Shown here one piece after another: positions 45,548 through 53,477 of a stretch of 64,000 bases of DNA; within the stretch, counting starts at the first letter, position 1, and each line of letters opens with the position of its first letter. Origin of the DNA: Lewinellaceae bacterium (GTDB lineage Bacteria > Bacteroidota > Bacteroidia > Chitinophagales > Saprospiraceae). Made by a program: the position numbers and the translations under genes. The notes under the pieces were generated by a model that was not told the origin of the DNA, did not search any database, and saw nothing but the letters and a program-made list of their open reading frames with translations. The stretch spans positions 1,054,001 to 1,118,000 of the forward strand of contig JACJYL010000001.1 of NCBI GenBank assembly GCA_020636105.1, written 5' to 3'.

Positions 45548-45568
45548 ATCATATTAATTACATTTTGC

Positions 45569-45847
45569 ATGAATTTAAGCATATCAAATAAAGTTGTCTC
45601 CCCAACAGGTAAACGGATGGACTGCCAGGTAAAGGTCTCCGGATTGTTCTCCGAACCCTATGAAATCAAGCTCAGGATCGTCAGCCGTGAAGTGATGAAA
45701 GACAACCAGATCGAGGATCTGATCGAACAGGTGATCGATCGCAAAAAGCAATGGAAACAAGGAAAGAAATTTTTGGCCTTGAACCTGAACGGTATCAACG
45801 CCAACGCTTACATAACAAAAATCAATAACGATGCAGATAACAGCTAA
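45569..45847 (+). CDS. Small basic protein, divergent gene
   Basis: 92 residues, beta-alpha in pattern (GKRMDCQVKVSGLFSEPYEI, DNQIEDLIEQVIDRKKQW, KFLALNLNGINANAYITKI). No known family. It overlaps the next gene by 17 bp, so the two are coupled. Confidence 0.6.
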   Translation: MNLSISNKVVSPTGKRMDCQVKVSGLFSEPYEIKLRIVSREVMKDNQIEDLIEQVIDRKKQWKQGKKFLALNLNGINANAYITKINNDADNS

Positions 45848-46244
45848 AGACACCGCGGATTTTTACAACAGCCTGTTTTTTGACGAGGCCGGCAACCTGG
45901 TGGAGCCGGAAGTGTCCATTCTGATCGAACACGAGGGCCAGCAATTGATCATTCCAAAGGCCAAAGTTTCGGCTAAAATGGAATTCCATAAGCTTATCCT
46001 GGATTTTCACCGGCAACTGGAAAAGGATGGACCACTCGAACTTTCCCAAGCTCCGGAATCGAAACCAATGGAGTCTGCCCTGATCGATTTCAAAAGAATT
46101 GAATACCGGAACAACATTTATTTTGTTGAGCAGATTGGCAAGGAGGAGTTTCGGGTCCTGAATGAGGAACGGACTAAGGAGATCAGTTTGAAGAGTCCTA
46201 CGGCGAAGGGAATTCTTAGGAGGTTTAGAGATGGGAATAATTGA
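45831..46244 (+). CDS. Unknown protein coupled to the 45569 gene
   Basis: 137 residues. An acidic N-terminal half with beta strands (VEPEVSILIEHEGQQLIIP), then a short linker and a basic beta-rich C-terminal half (FKRIEYRNNIYFVEQIG). No motif is recognised. It ends just before the NACHT gene, which is convergent. Confidence 0.55.
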   Translation: MQITAKDTADFYNSLFFDEAGNLVEPEVSILIEHEGQQLIIPKAKVSAKMEFHKLILDFHRQLEKDGPLELSQAPESKPMESALIDFKRIEYRNNIYFVEQIGKEEFRVLNEERTKEISLKSPTAKGILRRFRDGNN

Positions 46245-46310
46245 CCGGTTCTATTTATTGCTTAAGAAGGTTTCCTCCGTTGATGTTAATGTGGGTCCAT
46301 TTTTATTAGA

Positions 46311-48467
46311 TTAGCACACAAGAATCAAAACCAAAATAATTAATACTCTTAATACTCTCAAATGACTACCTGGGTTTTGTTTTTTTTTCAAAAAGTTTTT
46401 CTCATTTCTTTTATGTTCCTGCATTTTTTTTGACAACAAACTTGAATAGTGTTCTTCAAACCAATCAGCCAAACTATTTTGAATTAATTGATGTCGATAT
46501 CGCCAAAGACCACCATCTTTTTCTAATAGGCCAGTATCTGAAGACACCTTACCAAGAAAAGTAGCGTATTTGCGTGGGATTGCTGTTTCAGAATATAAAA
46601 TAATTCTTAAAATAAAATGTGCGAATATAGGGGATTGAATAAAGGCAACAAAAAAACCTAAAATCATTCCTAAAATAGCATATGGAAAAAAATTATTCCC
46701 AAATACATATCCAAGTAAACCTAAGCCAATTGATATCATTATTCCTTTTTGAATAAAGTCTCTCCAAAATTGAGCTTTTAATCTTTTGTATGGTTGATTG
46801 ATTACTTGAAAATTTTTTGTTGCCCTTAGGCTGTAATAAAGTCCTCTTGTTAGTCCCATATACACTCCCCCGAAAAGACTAACAAGTAGGGCAAGAAAAT
46901 AATCATTAAAAAATATTGCAGCGAAAAAAGCTCCTAGTGAACCCAAAATAATTGCATTTAAAGCATATCTAATAAAGGTGCTTTTTTTAAAATGTCTAAA
47001 ACTAAAACTTACAATTTCTTCCGTTTCAATATCGTTAATAAAAATACTAAACAACAAAAAGGTTAACAAGCCAACACTAAAGCCAATACCAAGGTCAAGC
47101 AAAAAACTAAATAATACACCAGCAATCAAACCACTAATTAGGCCTCCAATTAGGCTAAATAAATATTGCCTCTTTGCCCAATTGGGTTGCAAATCTGTCA
47201 GTTCAAACGTAACAGATTGTTTATTATTAGTTAAATGCCATGCCAACCATGCCAACCATTTTTTAACCGAATTAAATTTATCATTCAAGGTTATCTCTAT
47301 CTTTCCAATCTCTGAATGGATATATTCTGTTAATATTTTAGCTCGAACTTCTTCTACCGATCCACCAAAAACCTCCGGTACATTTCCCGTTGTATACAAA
47401 CTAAGAAGAGTATGAACAAAAAAAGCAGAAGTGACTGACTCCCCTAAAAGTTTATTTTCATTTAAATCCTTTTGAAATTCCTTAGCTGAAAGGTCATTGT
47501 CTTTCAATAAAGGTTTTAAAGCTCTAACAACATCTTTCGCGCTTAATCGTGGTATTATTACACTAGCGAAAACAGGAGCATCCTCTGCTTCTTTGTATTC
47601 TTTTATCCTAGAACAAATTATGACTTCTGGGTAAACTAACCTTTTGCTACTTCTCACCTTTTTCAAGTAGATAAGTAAATTTCTAAAACAACTATTCCTG
47701 AATTTTTTTGGAATTTCATCAAACCCATCTAACAGAGGTAAGATTTTGTTTTCTTTTATCAATTCACTTGAATATGCTTTAGAAATTCCAAATTCACCAG
47801 CAGCGTATGGAAGGTTTTGTTCTAACCAACTATTAAATGTTTGTTTAGGGTTATTCCATGAGGATAGATTAAAAATTACAGGTATAGGATAGTCTGGATC
47901 ATTTTCAGCAAGATAAATTAATTTAAGGGCAAAACGGAGCAGGATTACAGATTTACCTGCACCAGGGTCTCCCAAAATTAACAACCTCCTAATTTTTTTA
48001 ACATAGGCTTCAAAAAGTTTATTAATGTTCCCGGTATTATATTCAGTATTAATGACAAAATCATCTAGAGATTTTAGGGTTGTCCCTACATTTGAATACT
48101 GAAGTTGGAGATTAATTTCAAACCTCAATTCATTATTCATCTTTTGTTTTAGCCTATACTCATATCTCTTTTTCAACCCTTCTAGTAGCTGCTTCCTCTT
48201 ATTTTCAATTTCACCAATTTTATCATTATTATTAGAATTATAAGTAAGAACAAAAGCGACTACCATTAAACCAACTGCAATGCTCCCAAATATATTCCCG
48301 TAAGTCCTAAATGCCTCTTCTCCAATTCTGGCAATTATTAACTCTTTATAATAATCTGCAAACATTTCTTGAAAGAAACCAAAAAGGACCTCCCCTATTA
48401 AAACTGTAATAAAAGTCAATAGGGCAACTCTAATTATTATTTTACTATTTGATTTTTTTTTCAACAA
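46311..48467 (-). CDS. NACHT NTPase with transmembrane segments (STAND-type)
   Basis: 718 residues. Two membrane helices at the N-terminus (about 10-33 and 58-76) are followed by a NACHT domain. Its Walker A is GDPGAGKS near residue 165 and its Walker B ILPLLDGFDEI near 250. A helical region follows, then several membrane helices (about 435-640; LIGGLISGLIAGVLFSFLL and others) and a last hydrophobic stretch at the very end. Bacterial NACHT proteins detect phage products and kill the cell or disrupt its membrane; the membrane segments could be the effector. It is AT-rich and points against the flanking virion genes. Confidence 0.82.
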   Translation of the reverse strand: MLKKKSNSKIIIRVALLTFITVLIGEVLFGFFQEMFADYYKELIIARIGEEAFRTYGNIFGSIAVGLMVVAFVLTYNSNNNDKIGEIENKRKQLLEGLKKRYEYRLKQKMNNELRFEINLQLQYSNVGTTLKSLDDFVINTEYNTGNINKLFEAYVKKIRRLLILGDPGAGKSVILLRFALKLIYLAENDPDYPIPVIFNLSSWNNPKQTFNSWLEQNLPYAAGEFGISKAYSSELIKENKILPLLDGFDEIPKKFRNSCFRNLLIYLKKVRSSKRLVYPEVIICSRIKEYKEAEDAPVFASVIIPRLSAKDVVRALKPLLKDNDLSAKEFQKDLNENKLLGESVTSAFFVHTLLSLYTTGNVPEVFGGSVEEVRAKILTEYIHSEIGKIEITLNDKFNSVKKWLAWLAWHLTNNKQSVTFELTDLQPNWAKRQYLFSLIGGLISGLIAGVLFSFLLDLGIGFSVGLLTFLLFSIFINDIETEEIVSFSFRHFKKSTFIRYALNAIILGSLGAFFAAIFFNDYFLALLVSLFGGVYMGLTRGLYYSLRATKNFQVINQPYKRLKAQFWRDFIQKGIMISIGLGLLGYVFGNNFFPYAILGMILGFFVAFIQSPIFAHFILRIILYSETAIPRKYATFLGKVSSDTGLLEKDGGLWRYRHQLIQNSLADWFEEHYSSLLSKKMQEHKRNEKNFLKKKQNPGSHLRVLRVLIILVLILVC

Positions 48468-48782
48468 AAGTTACTTATTTAAGTCCTAAAATTACCAAAT
48501 TTTATTAGAATTTAAATATTGTGACAATTCCAACAAGGTTGGAAAGACAACTTAAAGGTTTTCAAGAAACAAATAATCAATATCTATTTCATACTTTTCA
48601 AAAATATTTTGATTTGTAGAAAATAAAAGTAAGTTATACCCAATCAAATCTAACGGTTTCAAGTTGTTAACACAACGATAATTCCTTCCGCAACCTTTTC
48701 CCGTCCTCTATAGTCTGGTACGAATTTGTGAATTAACATTGCACTTCAAACGCAAACGATTTTTCACCAAAATACAATTCGT
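48468..48782. promoter_or_regulatory. Intergenic region ahead of the virion operon
   Basis: 315 bp, AT-rich. It must hold the divergent start signals of the NACHT gene and of the virion operon, but I see no clear TAnnTTTG promoter pair, repeat or hairpin. A short inverted motif (GTTGTTAACACAAC, 48664-48677) is the only palindrome noted. Confidence 0.35.
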
Positions 48783-49373
48783 ATGTACAATCAAAGAGTT
48801 GCAAGGCGGGTTCAGAAAGTGCCGGGAAATGTGCAGATGATCAACAACCCCACGGTTGTTCCGGTCACCAGGGAGGTCGGCCCCTCCATGCCTGCAGATC
48901 CTTATATTTCCCTTACGGTGGATACCACCGATGCCGGCATTACCGTCCCGGTCACCATTGTGTTGTTCGATGCTTCCATGGGGTATCAGCTGGGTAATTC
49001 ATTCGCCATGAATCCCCTGATCAAAATTACCGGAAACACGGCAGCCTACCAGTTCATCCTGAACGACCTGGGATCCAGCAACGGCAGTTATTTCGATACC
49101 ATCCAGCAAAGGATCTCCGATGACAGTATTGCCATGAACCAGTTTGGCCGTCCGATCGAATTATTTGAATCCAGCAAGGGAAGTGCTCCCCGATTGCTGC
49201 AAACGATCCATCCGGGCATGGGTATCCATGAAGGGCAGTATCAAAAAGGCATCAACACCTTCTCCTTCCCATTTACCGTAGGTAACAGGACCGCATTTGT
49301 CTATGTCCAGGAACCGGGCATCAAGATCACCTGGGGATTCTACCAAAAAGCAGAATTGGGACGGATTAAGTAA
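48783..49373 (+). CDS. Beta-rich protein, candidate major coat protein
   Basis: 196 residues, no signal peptide or membrane helix. It has alternating hydrophobic strands (PYISLTVDTTDAGITVPVTI, GNTAAYQFILNDL, GINTFSFPFTVGNRTAFVYV, IKITWGFYQKAELG) of the kind that form a jelly roll. The basic N-terminus (MYNQRVARRVQKVP) could contact nucleic acid or lipid. It is the first gene of the virion-like operon, the usual place of a coat protein here. No homologue is recognised by eye, and a double jelly roll would need about twice this length, so it may be a single jelly roll or a minor capsid protein. Confidence 0.45.
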   Translation: MYNQRVARRVQKVPGNVQMINNPTVVPVTREVGPSMPADPYISLTVDTTDAGITVPVTIVLFDASMGYQLGNSFAMNPLIKITGNTAAYQFILNDLGSSNGSYFDTIQQRISDDSIAMNQFGRPIELFESSKGSAPRLLQTIHPGMGIHEGQYQKGINTFSFPFTVGNRTAFVYVQEPGIKITWGFYQKAELGRIK

Positions 49374-49402
49374 TCCGATTGCATAAATCGAAAAAAAGCA
49401 AT

Positions 49403-49714
49403 ATGCTTTTAACAAATAATCCAACCTTTTCCGGGTATTACAATCCGTGGGAGGGTCAAGGCGGGGTCATTGAAACGGGAGGAGGTTATTCAACCCCCGA
49501 GGAATCTCCGGGCCGGTTTTGGGACTGGTGGGGCAGAAACGGGGATGAAGCCAGCGATTTTCTCAACAGTGTGATTTGTGCCATTAAGCCGGAACGCTGT
49601 CAGGGAATGAACGGTTATCCGCCTCCTGTTCAGCCAAGGCAGGATAGTACAATAATGTATGTTTTGCTCGGCATTATGATCGTCTTGCTGATTGTTTTCA
49701 TGTTCAAAAAGTAA
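49403..49714 (+). CDS. Small membrane protein with C-terminal helix
   Basis: 103 residues from ATG 49403; the longer frame adds eight dubious residues. A Gly/Pro/Trp-rich soluble part (YYNPWEGQGGVIETGGGYST, GRFWDWWGRNGDEAS) has two cysteines, then one membrane helix (TIMYVLLGIMIVLLIVFMF) at the end. Tail-anchored like virion membrane proteins of tailless viruses. No homologue recognised. Confidence 0.6.
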   Translation: MLLTNNPTFSGYYNPWEGQGGVIETGGGYSTPEESPGRFWDWWGRNGDEASDFLNSVICAIKPERCQGMNGYPPPVQPRQDSTIMYVLLGIMIVLLIVFMFKK

Positions 49715-49719
49715 TCAAA

Positions 49720-49986
49720 ATGAATAACCATTTAGCCGTCAAGAACTCAGCCCTGTCAAAGTTGGTGTCCATCAAAGGGGTGGCCGCCAACGATGAAGTG
49801 CCGGGGAAGGAGACCATCGAGGATATTGCGACCGGCGAACACATCGGGGAAGCCCAGGGTTGGGACTGGAAGAAGTTTGTCAACGGCACCACCGAAAAAC
49901 GCACCTACTGGATTGCGGCGGGGATCTCCCTGGCGTTTATCGTGGTTTTCGTGGTGGCTGTCAAATACAAATGGATAAAGCTTTAA
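49720..49986 (+). CDS. Small membrane protein, 88 residues
   Basis: A soluble N-terminal part of about 60 residues (VAANDEVPGKETIEDIATGE) is followed by one membrane helix (WIAAGISLAFIVVFVVAV) and a short basic tail (KYKWIKL). It starts six bases after the previous gene. It has no signal peptide. Virion membrane protein is the likeliest reading. Confidence 0.6.
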   Translation: MNNHLAVKNSALSKLVSIKGVAANDEVPGKETIEDIATGEHIGEAQGWDWKKFVNGTTEKRTYWIAAGISLAFIVVFVVAVKYKWIKL

Positions 49987-49990
49987 GGAC

Positions 49991-50098
49991 ATGAAGATCA
50001 CCCTAAACTGGTATATCATTGGCATCATTGCCATCATTCTGATCATCTTCATCCGGGCTTTTGACGTAGATCAGCTACTGGGAAGAGACTCGGATTAA
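49991..50098 (+). CDS. 35-residue single-span membrane peptide
   Basis: MKITLNWYIIGIIAIILIIF followed by a short acidic tail ending GRDSD. One membrane helix is nearly all there is. It starts five bases after the previous gene. Size and make-up match the tiny membrane proteins of PRD1-type virions or the coat proteins of filamentous phages. Confidence 0.6.
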   Translation: MKITLNWYIIGIIAIILIIFIRAFDVDQLLGRDSD

Positions 50099-50111
50099 AA
50101 ACTTAAATACA

Positions 50112-50234
50112 ATGAAAAATATGCATTGGGCTTTTCAGCTTCTTATTGCTTTTGCAGTGATCACGGCATCCTTTTATGTGGCCGATATCCTGCTTGAGAA
50201 AAGAGCCTTGAAGAAATTGCCATCGGCTGAATAA
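50112..50234 (+). CDS. 40-residue single-span membrane peptide
   Basis: One membrane helix (AFQLLIAFAVITASFYVADI) and a basic tail (LEKRALKKLPSAE). Fourteen bases after its neighbour and read in the same direction. The tight spacing of several such frames supports it as a real gene. Confidence 0.55.
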   Translation: MKNMHWAFQLLIAFAVITASFYVADILLEKRALKKLPSAE

Positions 50235-50279
50235 ACAGCCTTTGAGGATTTAATTATTCATTTAGAAAAGGAATAGATC

Positions 50280-50426
50280 ATGTTGGAAGACTTTTTTACC
50301 ATTGATAGTGGCAAAGTCAAGTTTACGGTTAACGTGGCTTTTGATCCGGTCAGCGCCTTATGGCTCGCAGGGGCCATTTTCGTCGGACTGGTACTGGCTC
50401 TTTTGATTTATTCCAAAATTCGCTAA
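50280..50426 (+). CDS. 48-residue single-span membrane protein
   Basis: A 26-residue soluble head (DFFTIDSGKVKFTVNVAFDP) and a C-terminal membrane helix (ALWLAGAIFVGLVLALLIYS). The next gene starts three bases past its stop. Tail-anchored small membrane protein; role unknown. Confidence 0.6.
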   Translation: MLEDFFTIDSGKVKFTVNVAFDPVSALWLAGAIFVGLVLALLIYSKIR

Positions 50427-50429
50427 ACG

Positions 50430-50807
50430 ATGAAAAGCATTTTTGTCGGTGGAATAGGTGTTTTAGGACTTGGTTTACTGCTTTGGTATTTTTTGAAACC
50501 TCAAAAAGAAGGCAGCGACGAAGCCGGAAATACCTGCATAAAAGTGAACCGCGAAAAGTTCCAGGTACGGTGGATGGAAGACAATATTCCCGGCGGTGTT
50601 ATCGGCAATATTGCCCAGAGCATCTTTGGTTCTTCCGATCCAAAATTTGGCAATATAGTCAGCGGATTTTTTAAGGCTATCGATGTGTATCCGTCGGAAG
50701 GAGCCGGAAAGTATTATAAAAACCAGATCACAGCCTATTACAATAGCCCTAACGGACTTCCCCGGTGGGAGGTGGTACAGGGGGAGCTGGCTTGTGATTC
50801 ATTTTAA
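50430..50807 (+). CDS. Membrane-anchored protein with cysteine-containing outer domain
   Basis: 125 residues. An N-terminal membrane helix (IFVGGIGVLGLGLLLWYFL) precedes a roughly 100-residue soluble domain with cysteines at both ends (NTCIKVN ... GELACDSF) that may be disulfide-linked. The soluble part is beta-rich. No family recognised. It fits a virion membrane protein that projects outward. Confidence 0.6.
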   Translation: MKSIFVGGIGVLGLGLLLWYFLKPQKEGSDEAGNTCIKVNREKFQVRWMEDNIPGGVIGNIAQSIFGSSDPKFGNIVSGFFKAIDVYPSEGAGKYYKNQITAYYNSPNGLPRWEVVQGELACDSF

Positions 50808-50819
50808 AAAATTATCATT

Positions 50820-51230
50820 ATGGCAATCGAAAAATTTGGTGTCGGTGCTTATTAGGATTATTTCAAAATCAAAGGCAGCGGAACAACGCAGTCCATTGCC
50901 GCATTCGTCCAGGACATCGACGGTGGCGGAACCGATGCGATTGAAGAAATTTACCAGGGAGCTTACCAGGGCATGGTCCTGACTTCCGGCGGAAATGTAA
51001 TGTCCATCACCGGATTCGTAAAATATGCGGAACTCGGCGGAACGGATACCATAACAGGCCAACTAATCGGTGCCGGGTCAAATGTAATTGTGGACGGCGG
51101 AGTGATGAAGAGCCTGGTGGAGAAACAATCCGGAAACATTCAGGTGCTGGAAGAGGAGCCGCAGATCGGCCTATTGGAAAGCAGGGAATCCGCAGACGGA
51201 GAAGAAGGCGACGAGGACCCGGAGCAATAA
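50820..51230 (+). pseudogene. Beta-rich virion-type gene interrupted by an amber codon
   Basis: Reading from ATG 50820 gives MAIEKFGVGAY, then TAG at 50853-50855, then an open, protein-like frame to TAA at 51230 (about 136 codons in all). The frame stays intact beyond the stop: DYFKIKGSGTTQSIAAFVQD, then a Gly/Asp-rich beta protein with an acidic tail. A CAG to TAG change would explain it. Either the gene is broken, or translation restarts at ATG 50973, or the codon is read through. It lies where a structural protein is expected. Confidence 0.55.
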
Positions 51231-51285
51231 AGGGGCCGTGGTGCCCCTTGCTGAAATTATTATCAAAAGACAAAATTAAGCTTTT

Positions 51286-51420
51286 ATGACTTTGACCAGT
51301 AATAAAATAGTTCAGGTCCTTTTTGTGGTGGCCGCCGTATTGAGCATCATTGTGGCTGCAAAAACCCTGAGTAAAAAGAATTGTACCTGTACCGGCAGCG
51401 ATGCTGTTGAACCGATTTAG
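51286..51420 (+). CDS. 44-residue single-span membrane protein
   Basis: A membrane helix (IVQVLFVVAAVLSIIVAA) and a short tail with two cysteines (KKNCTCTGSDA). It ends with TAG, showing that TAG is used as a stop in this operon. Small virion-type membrane protein. Confidence 0.55.
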   Translation: MTLTSNKIVQVLFVVAAVLSIIVAAKTLSKKNCTCTGSDAVEPI

Positions 51421-51422
51421 CA

Positions 51423-51998
51423 TTGAAGATCAACGCCAAGATATTATTTTTCATCCTGGCGATCGCAGCCTTATCGATCGTAGTGTATTACAATGTCGGC
51501 ATTGGCATCAGGAACATCACCGGGCTTTTGCCAAGGCATCCGACAAAGCGGTTTGACAAACGGAGCCTAACGGTCATCACCGAAGCGGTCATTCACCACA
51601 CGGCCACCGATAGCCGGAATACGACCATTGAAAGCATTGCCCGGTATCACGTTGAACCCGGCAATCATATTTGTGCCGATGGATGCCCCGGGATCTCTTA
51701 TCATTTTATGATAAAACCCAGCGGCGCCATTTACCAGGTAAACGATCTGGAAACCATCAGTTACCAGTGCGGCGGATGCAATACCTATACCATTGGAATT
51801 TGCCTCATTGGGAACTTCAACGAAGAAATACCGACGGAAAAGGCCCTGAAAGCGGCCGCCAAAACGATCCGGTATGTAAACAGGAGATTGGGCCGGAGCC
51901 TGGCCATATCGGCCCACAAAGATCATAAAAGTACATCATGTCCGGGCGACAACACCAATGTGGACAAAATTATCGAAATGGTGTACCCTGTGGCATGA
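51423..51998 (+). CDS. Membrane-anchored N-acetylmuramoyl-L-alanine amidase (amidase_2)
   Basis: 191 residues, probably from TTG 51423, two bases after the previous stop. An N-terminal membrane helix (ILFFILAIAALSIVVYYNVG) leads to an amidase_2/PGRP domain with zinc ligands in VIHHTATDS and in HKDHKSTSCPG. GISYHFMIKPSG and TIGICLIGNFNE are also typical. It cuts the amide bond between MurNAc and the stem peptide. Lytic enzymes carried on the virion membrane are known from PRD1-like viruses, where they help DNA entry or release. Confidence 0.85.
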   Translation: MKINAKILFFILAIAALSIVVYYNVGIGIRNITGLLPRHPTKRFDKRSLTVITEAVIHHTATDSRNTTIESIARYHVEPGNHICADGCPGISYHFMIKPSGAIYQVNDLETISYQCGGCNTYTIGICLIGNFNEEIPTEKALKAAAKTIRYVNRRLGRSLAISAHKDHKSTSCPGDNTNVDKIIEMVYPVA

Positions 51999-52016
51999 TC
52001 AAAAATTCAGGGAATC

Positions 52017-52586
52017 ATGCAAAAATTAACGGTCTTATTTGTCCAGGATGTTGAAACCATTGAGCAGGCCATCTCTTGCGACGGCACGGTGGACACGCCC
52101 ATTTGCAACAAACTGACGGCGGCATTCGAATCCGGACATTTTGACTATAACCTTACCGAATTTATCGATGTTCCGGCCAGGAACGAATATGTCGCCCCTT
52201 CGGTCGTCCGCTGGAACCTCAGACACTTCCCTGCTTTAATTTTCATCGACGGAGATACGGGTTTATCCTTTTATGCACTGGACGGCAACAGGATCACCGA
52301 ACAACGGATAAGAAAAATTATGGAAACAGCTTCACAATTAACCGATGCCTACGGCAATGGCCAGTATATGGACGGCCACGGCCAAAGCGTGGATATTGAA
52401 GACGAGATCAATAAAAAATTAGGCGGTGTCCTCGGGGCTGACTGGGGACTTCCCCTGGGGGGTATGTGGAGCGGGTGCAAATCCTATCTGCCGGATTCCG
52501 TGGACAAAGTTTGCGATATACCAATATGGTTTTACGGCCTGGTCCTGTTGATCATGCTTATTTTATTAATCAAAATGGTGAGCTGA
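52017..52586 (+). CDS. Thioredoxin-fold-like membrane protein
   Basis: 189 residues. The first 100 follow a beta-alpha-beta plan (KLTVLFVQDVETIEQAI, then RHFPALIFIDGDTGLSFY), with a proline before a strand at the place of the thioredoxin cis-proline. There is no CxxC active-site pair, so redox activity is unlikely. A linker, two more cysteines and a C-terminal membrane helix (IWFYGLVLLIMLILLIKMV) follow. The next ATG overlaps its TGA. A structural use of a thioredoxin fold in the virion is inferred. Confidence 0.55.
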   Translation: MQKLTVLFVQDVETIEQAISCDGTVDTPICNKLTAAFESGHFDYNLTEFIDVPARNEYVAPSVVRWNLRHFPALIFIDGDTGLSFYALDGNRITEQRIRKIMETASQLTDAYGNGQYMDGHGQSVDIEDEINKKLGGVLGADWGLPLGGMWSGCKSYLPDSVDKVCDIPIWFYGLVLLIMLILLIKMVS

Positions 52587-52948
52587 TGGGATTTTGTTTA
52601 GGAGGAAAATGGTGCAGAACACAGGACTGCAAAGAACGGTGCAAAGGATGGTTCGGAGCGCAACCCGACATTGAAAGGTCATGTAAAAATGCCTGCAAGA
52701 CAAATTCCGGCTTAACCAAGGACGATTTTTTATGCTCGGGTAACTGGATAGATCAGCAGATCGTTTTTGCGGCCTATGGATACGATCCATGCGCTGGAGA
52801 CAATACTACGATAGAAGATTATTTTGATCCACTGGATGACCGGGCAAGGGAGGACGCAAAACCCGAAAAATACAAAGATTTAATCATCATCGTAGCCGCC
52901 ATTTTACTGTTGGCCCTGGCCGCTTTGATTTATGTAAAAATGAAGTAA
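52586..52948 (+). CDS. Cysteine-rich tail-anchored membrane protein
   Basis: 120 residues from ATG 52586, overlapping the previous stop. The N-terminal 45 residues hold seven cysteines (MGFCLGGKWCRTQDCKERCK, then SCKNACKTN), suggesting disulfides or a metal site. Single Cys residues follow (LCSG, DPCAG). One C-terminal membrane helix (LIIIVAAILLLALAALIYVK) ends it. Coupled to the thioredoxin-like gene. Confidence 0.6.
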   Translation: MGFCLGGKWCRTQDCKERCKGWFGAQPDIERSCKNACKTNSGLTKDDFLCSGNWIDQQIVFAAYGYDPCAGDNTTIEDYFDPLDDRAREDAKPEKYKDLIIIVAAILLLALAALIYVKMK

Positions 52949-53164
52949 ATGGAACCCGTTAGCGCGATAGCAAATGCAGTTTCGAATATTTTCGGCGGAG
53001 TCGTGGCCCTCATTGAAGGAAGGCGGGAATCTAAATTTGGGAGGCTCCCGGACTGGCTCAGCCCCCGGGACTTCCAGCGCAGGGACTACACGGTTGAGAT
53101 TATTATAGGCGCTATGCTTTTGGTGTTGATCATTGTGATCATTGGCATAACGAGAGCAAAATAA
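52949..53164 (+). CDS. 71-residue membrane protein
   Basis: An N-terminal amphipathic part (VSAIANAVSNIFGGVVALIE), a basic segment (RRESKFGRLPDWLSPRD) and a C-terminal membrane helix (IIIGAMLLVLIIVIIGI). It starts directly after the previous stop. The glycine/alanine start resembles small phage baseplate or DNA-pilot proteins; no firm family. Confidence 0.55.
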   Translation: MEPVSAIANAVSNIFGGVVALIEGRRESKFGRLPDWLSPRDFQRRDYTVEIIIGAMLLVLIIVIIGITRAK

Positions 53165-53195
53165 TGACATGAAGTGAATTTAAAAAAGGAACAAA

Positions 53196-53477
53196 ATGGC
53201 TGATTTAAGCGGCATCACGGATTTGAACTTTACCGGCCTCATGCGCGGAGCTTATAAAGATCCTGTTTTTGGCCTGGAGGGAGTGGACGAGCTGGCCACT
53301 CTCGTGGAGATTCTTGATTGGCTTAGTGATCATGCCGGCGGCGGTGGCGGAATGACCATTTATGGTGAATTCGACGACGATGTGGCGGCCGCCGCCGGAG
53401 GGGTGCCCCTGAACGGATTTTATACCCTGTCCATCGCTTCCGGGTTTCATGGATTGGTTAAAAAAAGACTTACATAA
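53196..53477 (+). CDS. Small spike- or adaptor-associated protein
   Basis: 93 residues, soluble and glycine-rich. The C-terminal part, DDDVAAAAGGVPLNGFYTLS, resembles a short motif (AAAxGGVPxGGxY) common in phage tail-fibre and capsid-decoration proteins. Its end overlaps the start of the spike gene. Probably an adaptor for the spike (inference). Confidence 0.5.
   Translation: MADLSGITDLNFTGLMRGAYKDPVFGLEGVDELATLVEILDWLSDHAGGGGGMTIYGEFDDDVAAAAGGVPLNGFYTLSIASGFHGLVKKRLT

Noticed and set aside
50820..51420. Genome-wide TAG reassignment in the element
   Set aside because: TAG ends the neighbouring 44-residue gene and other genes; only one in-frame TAG was found.
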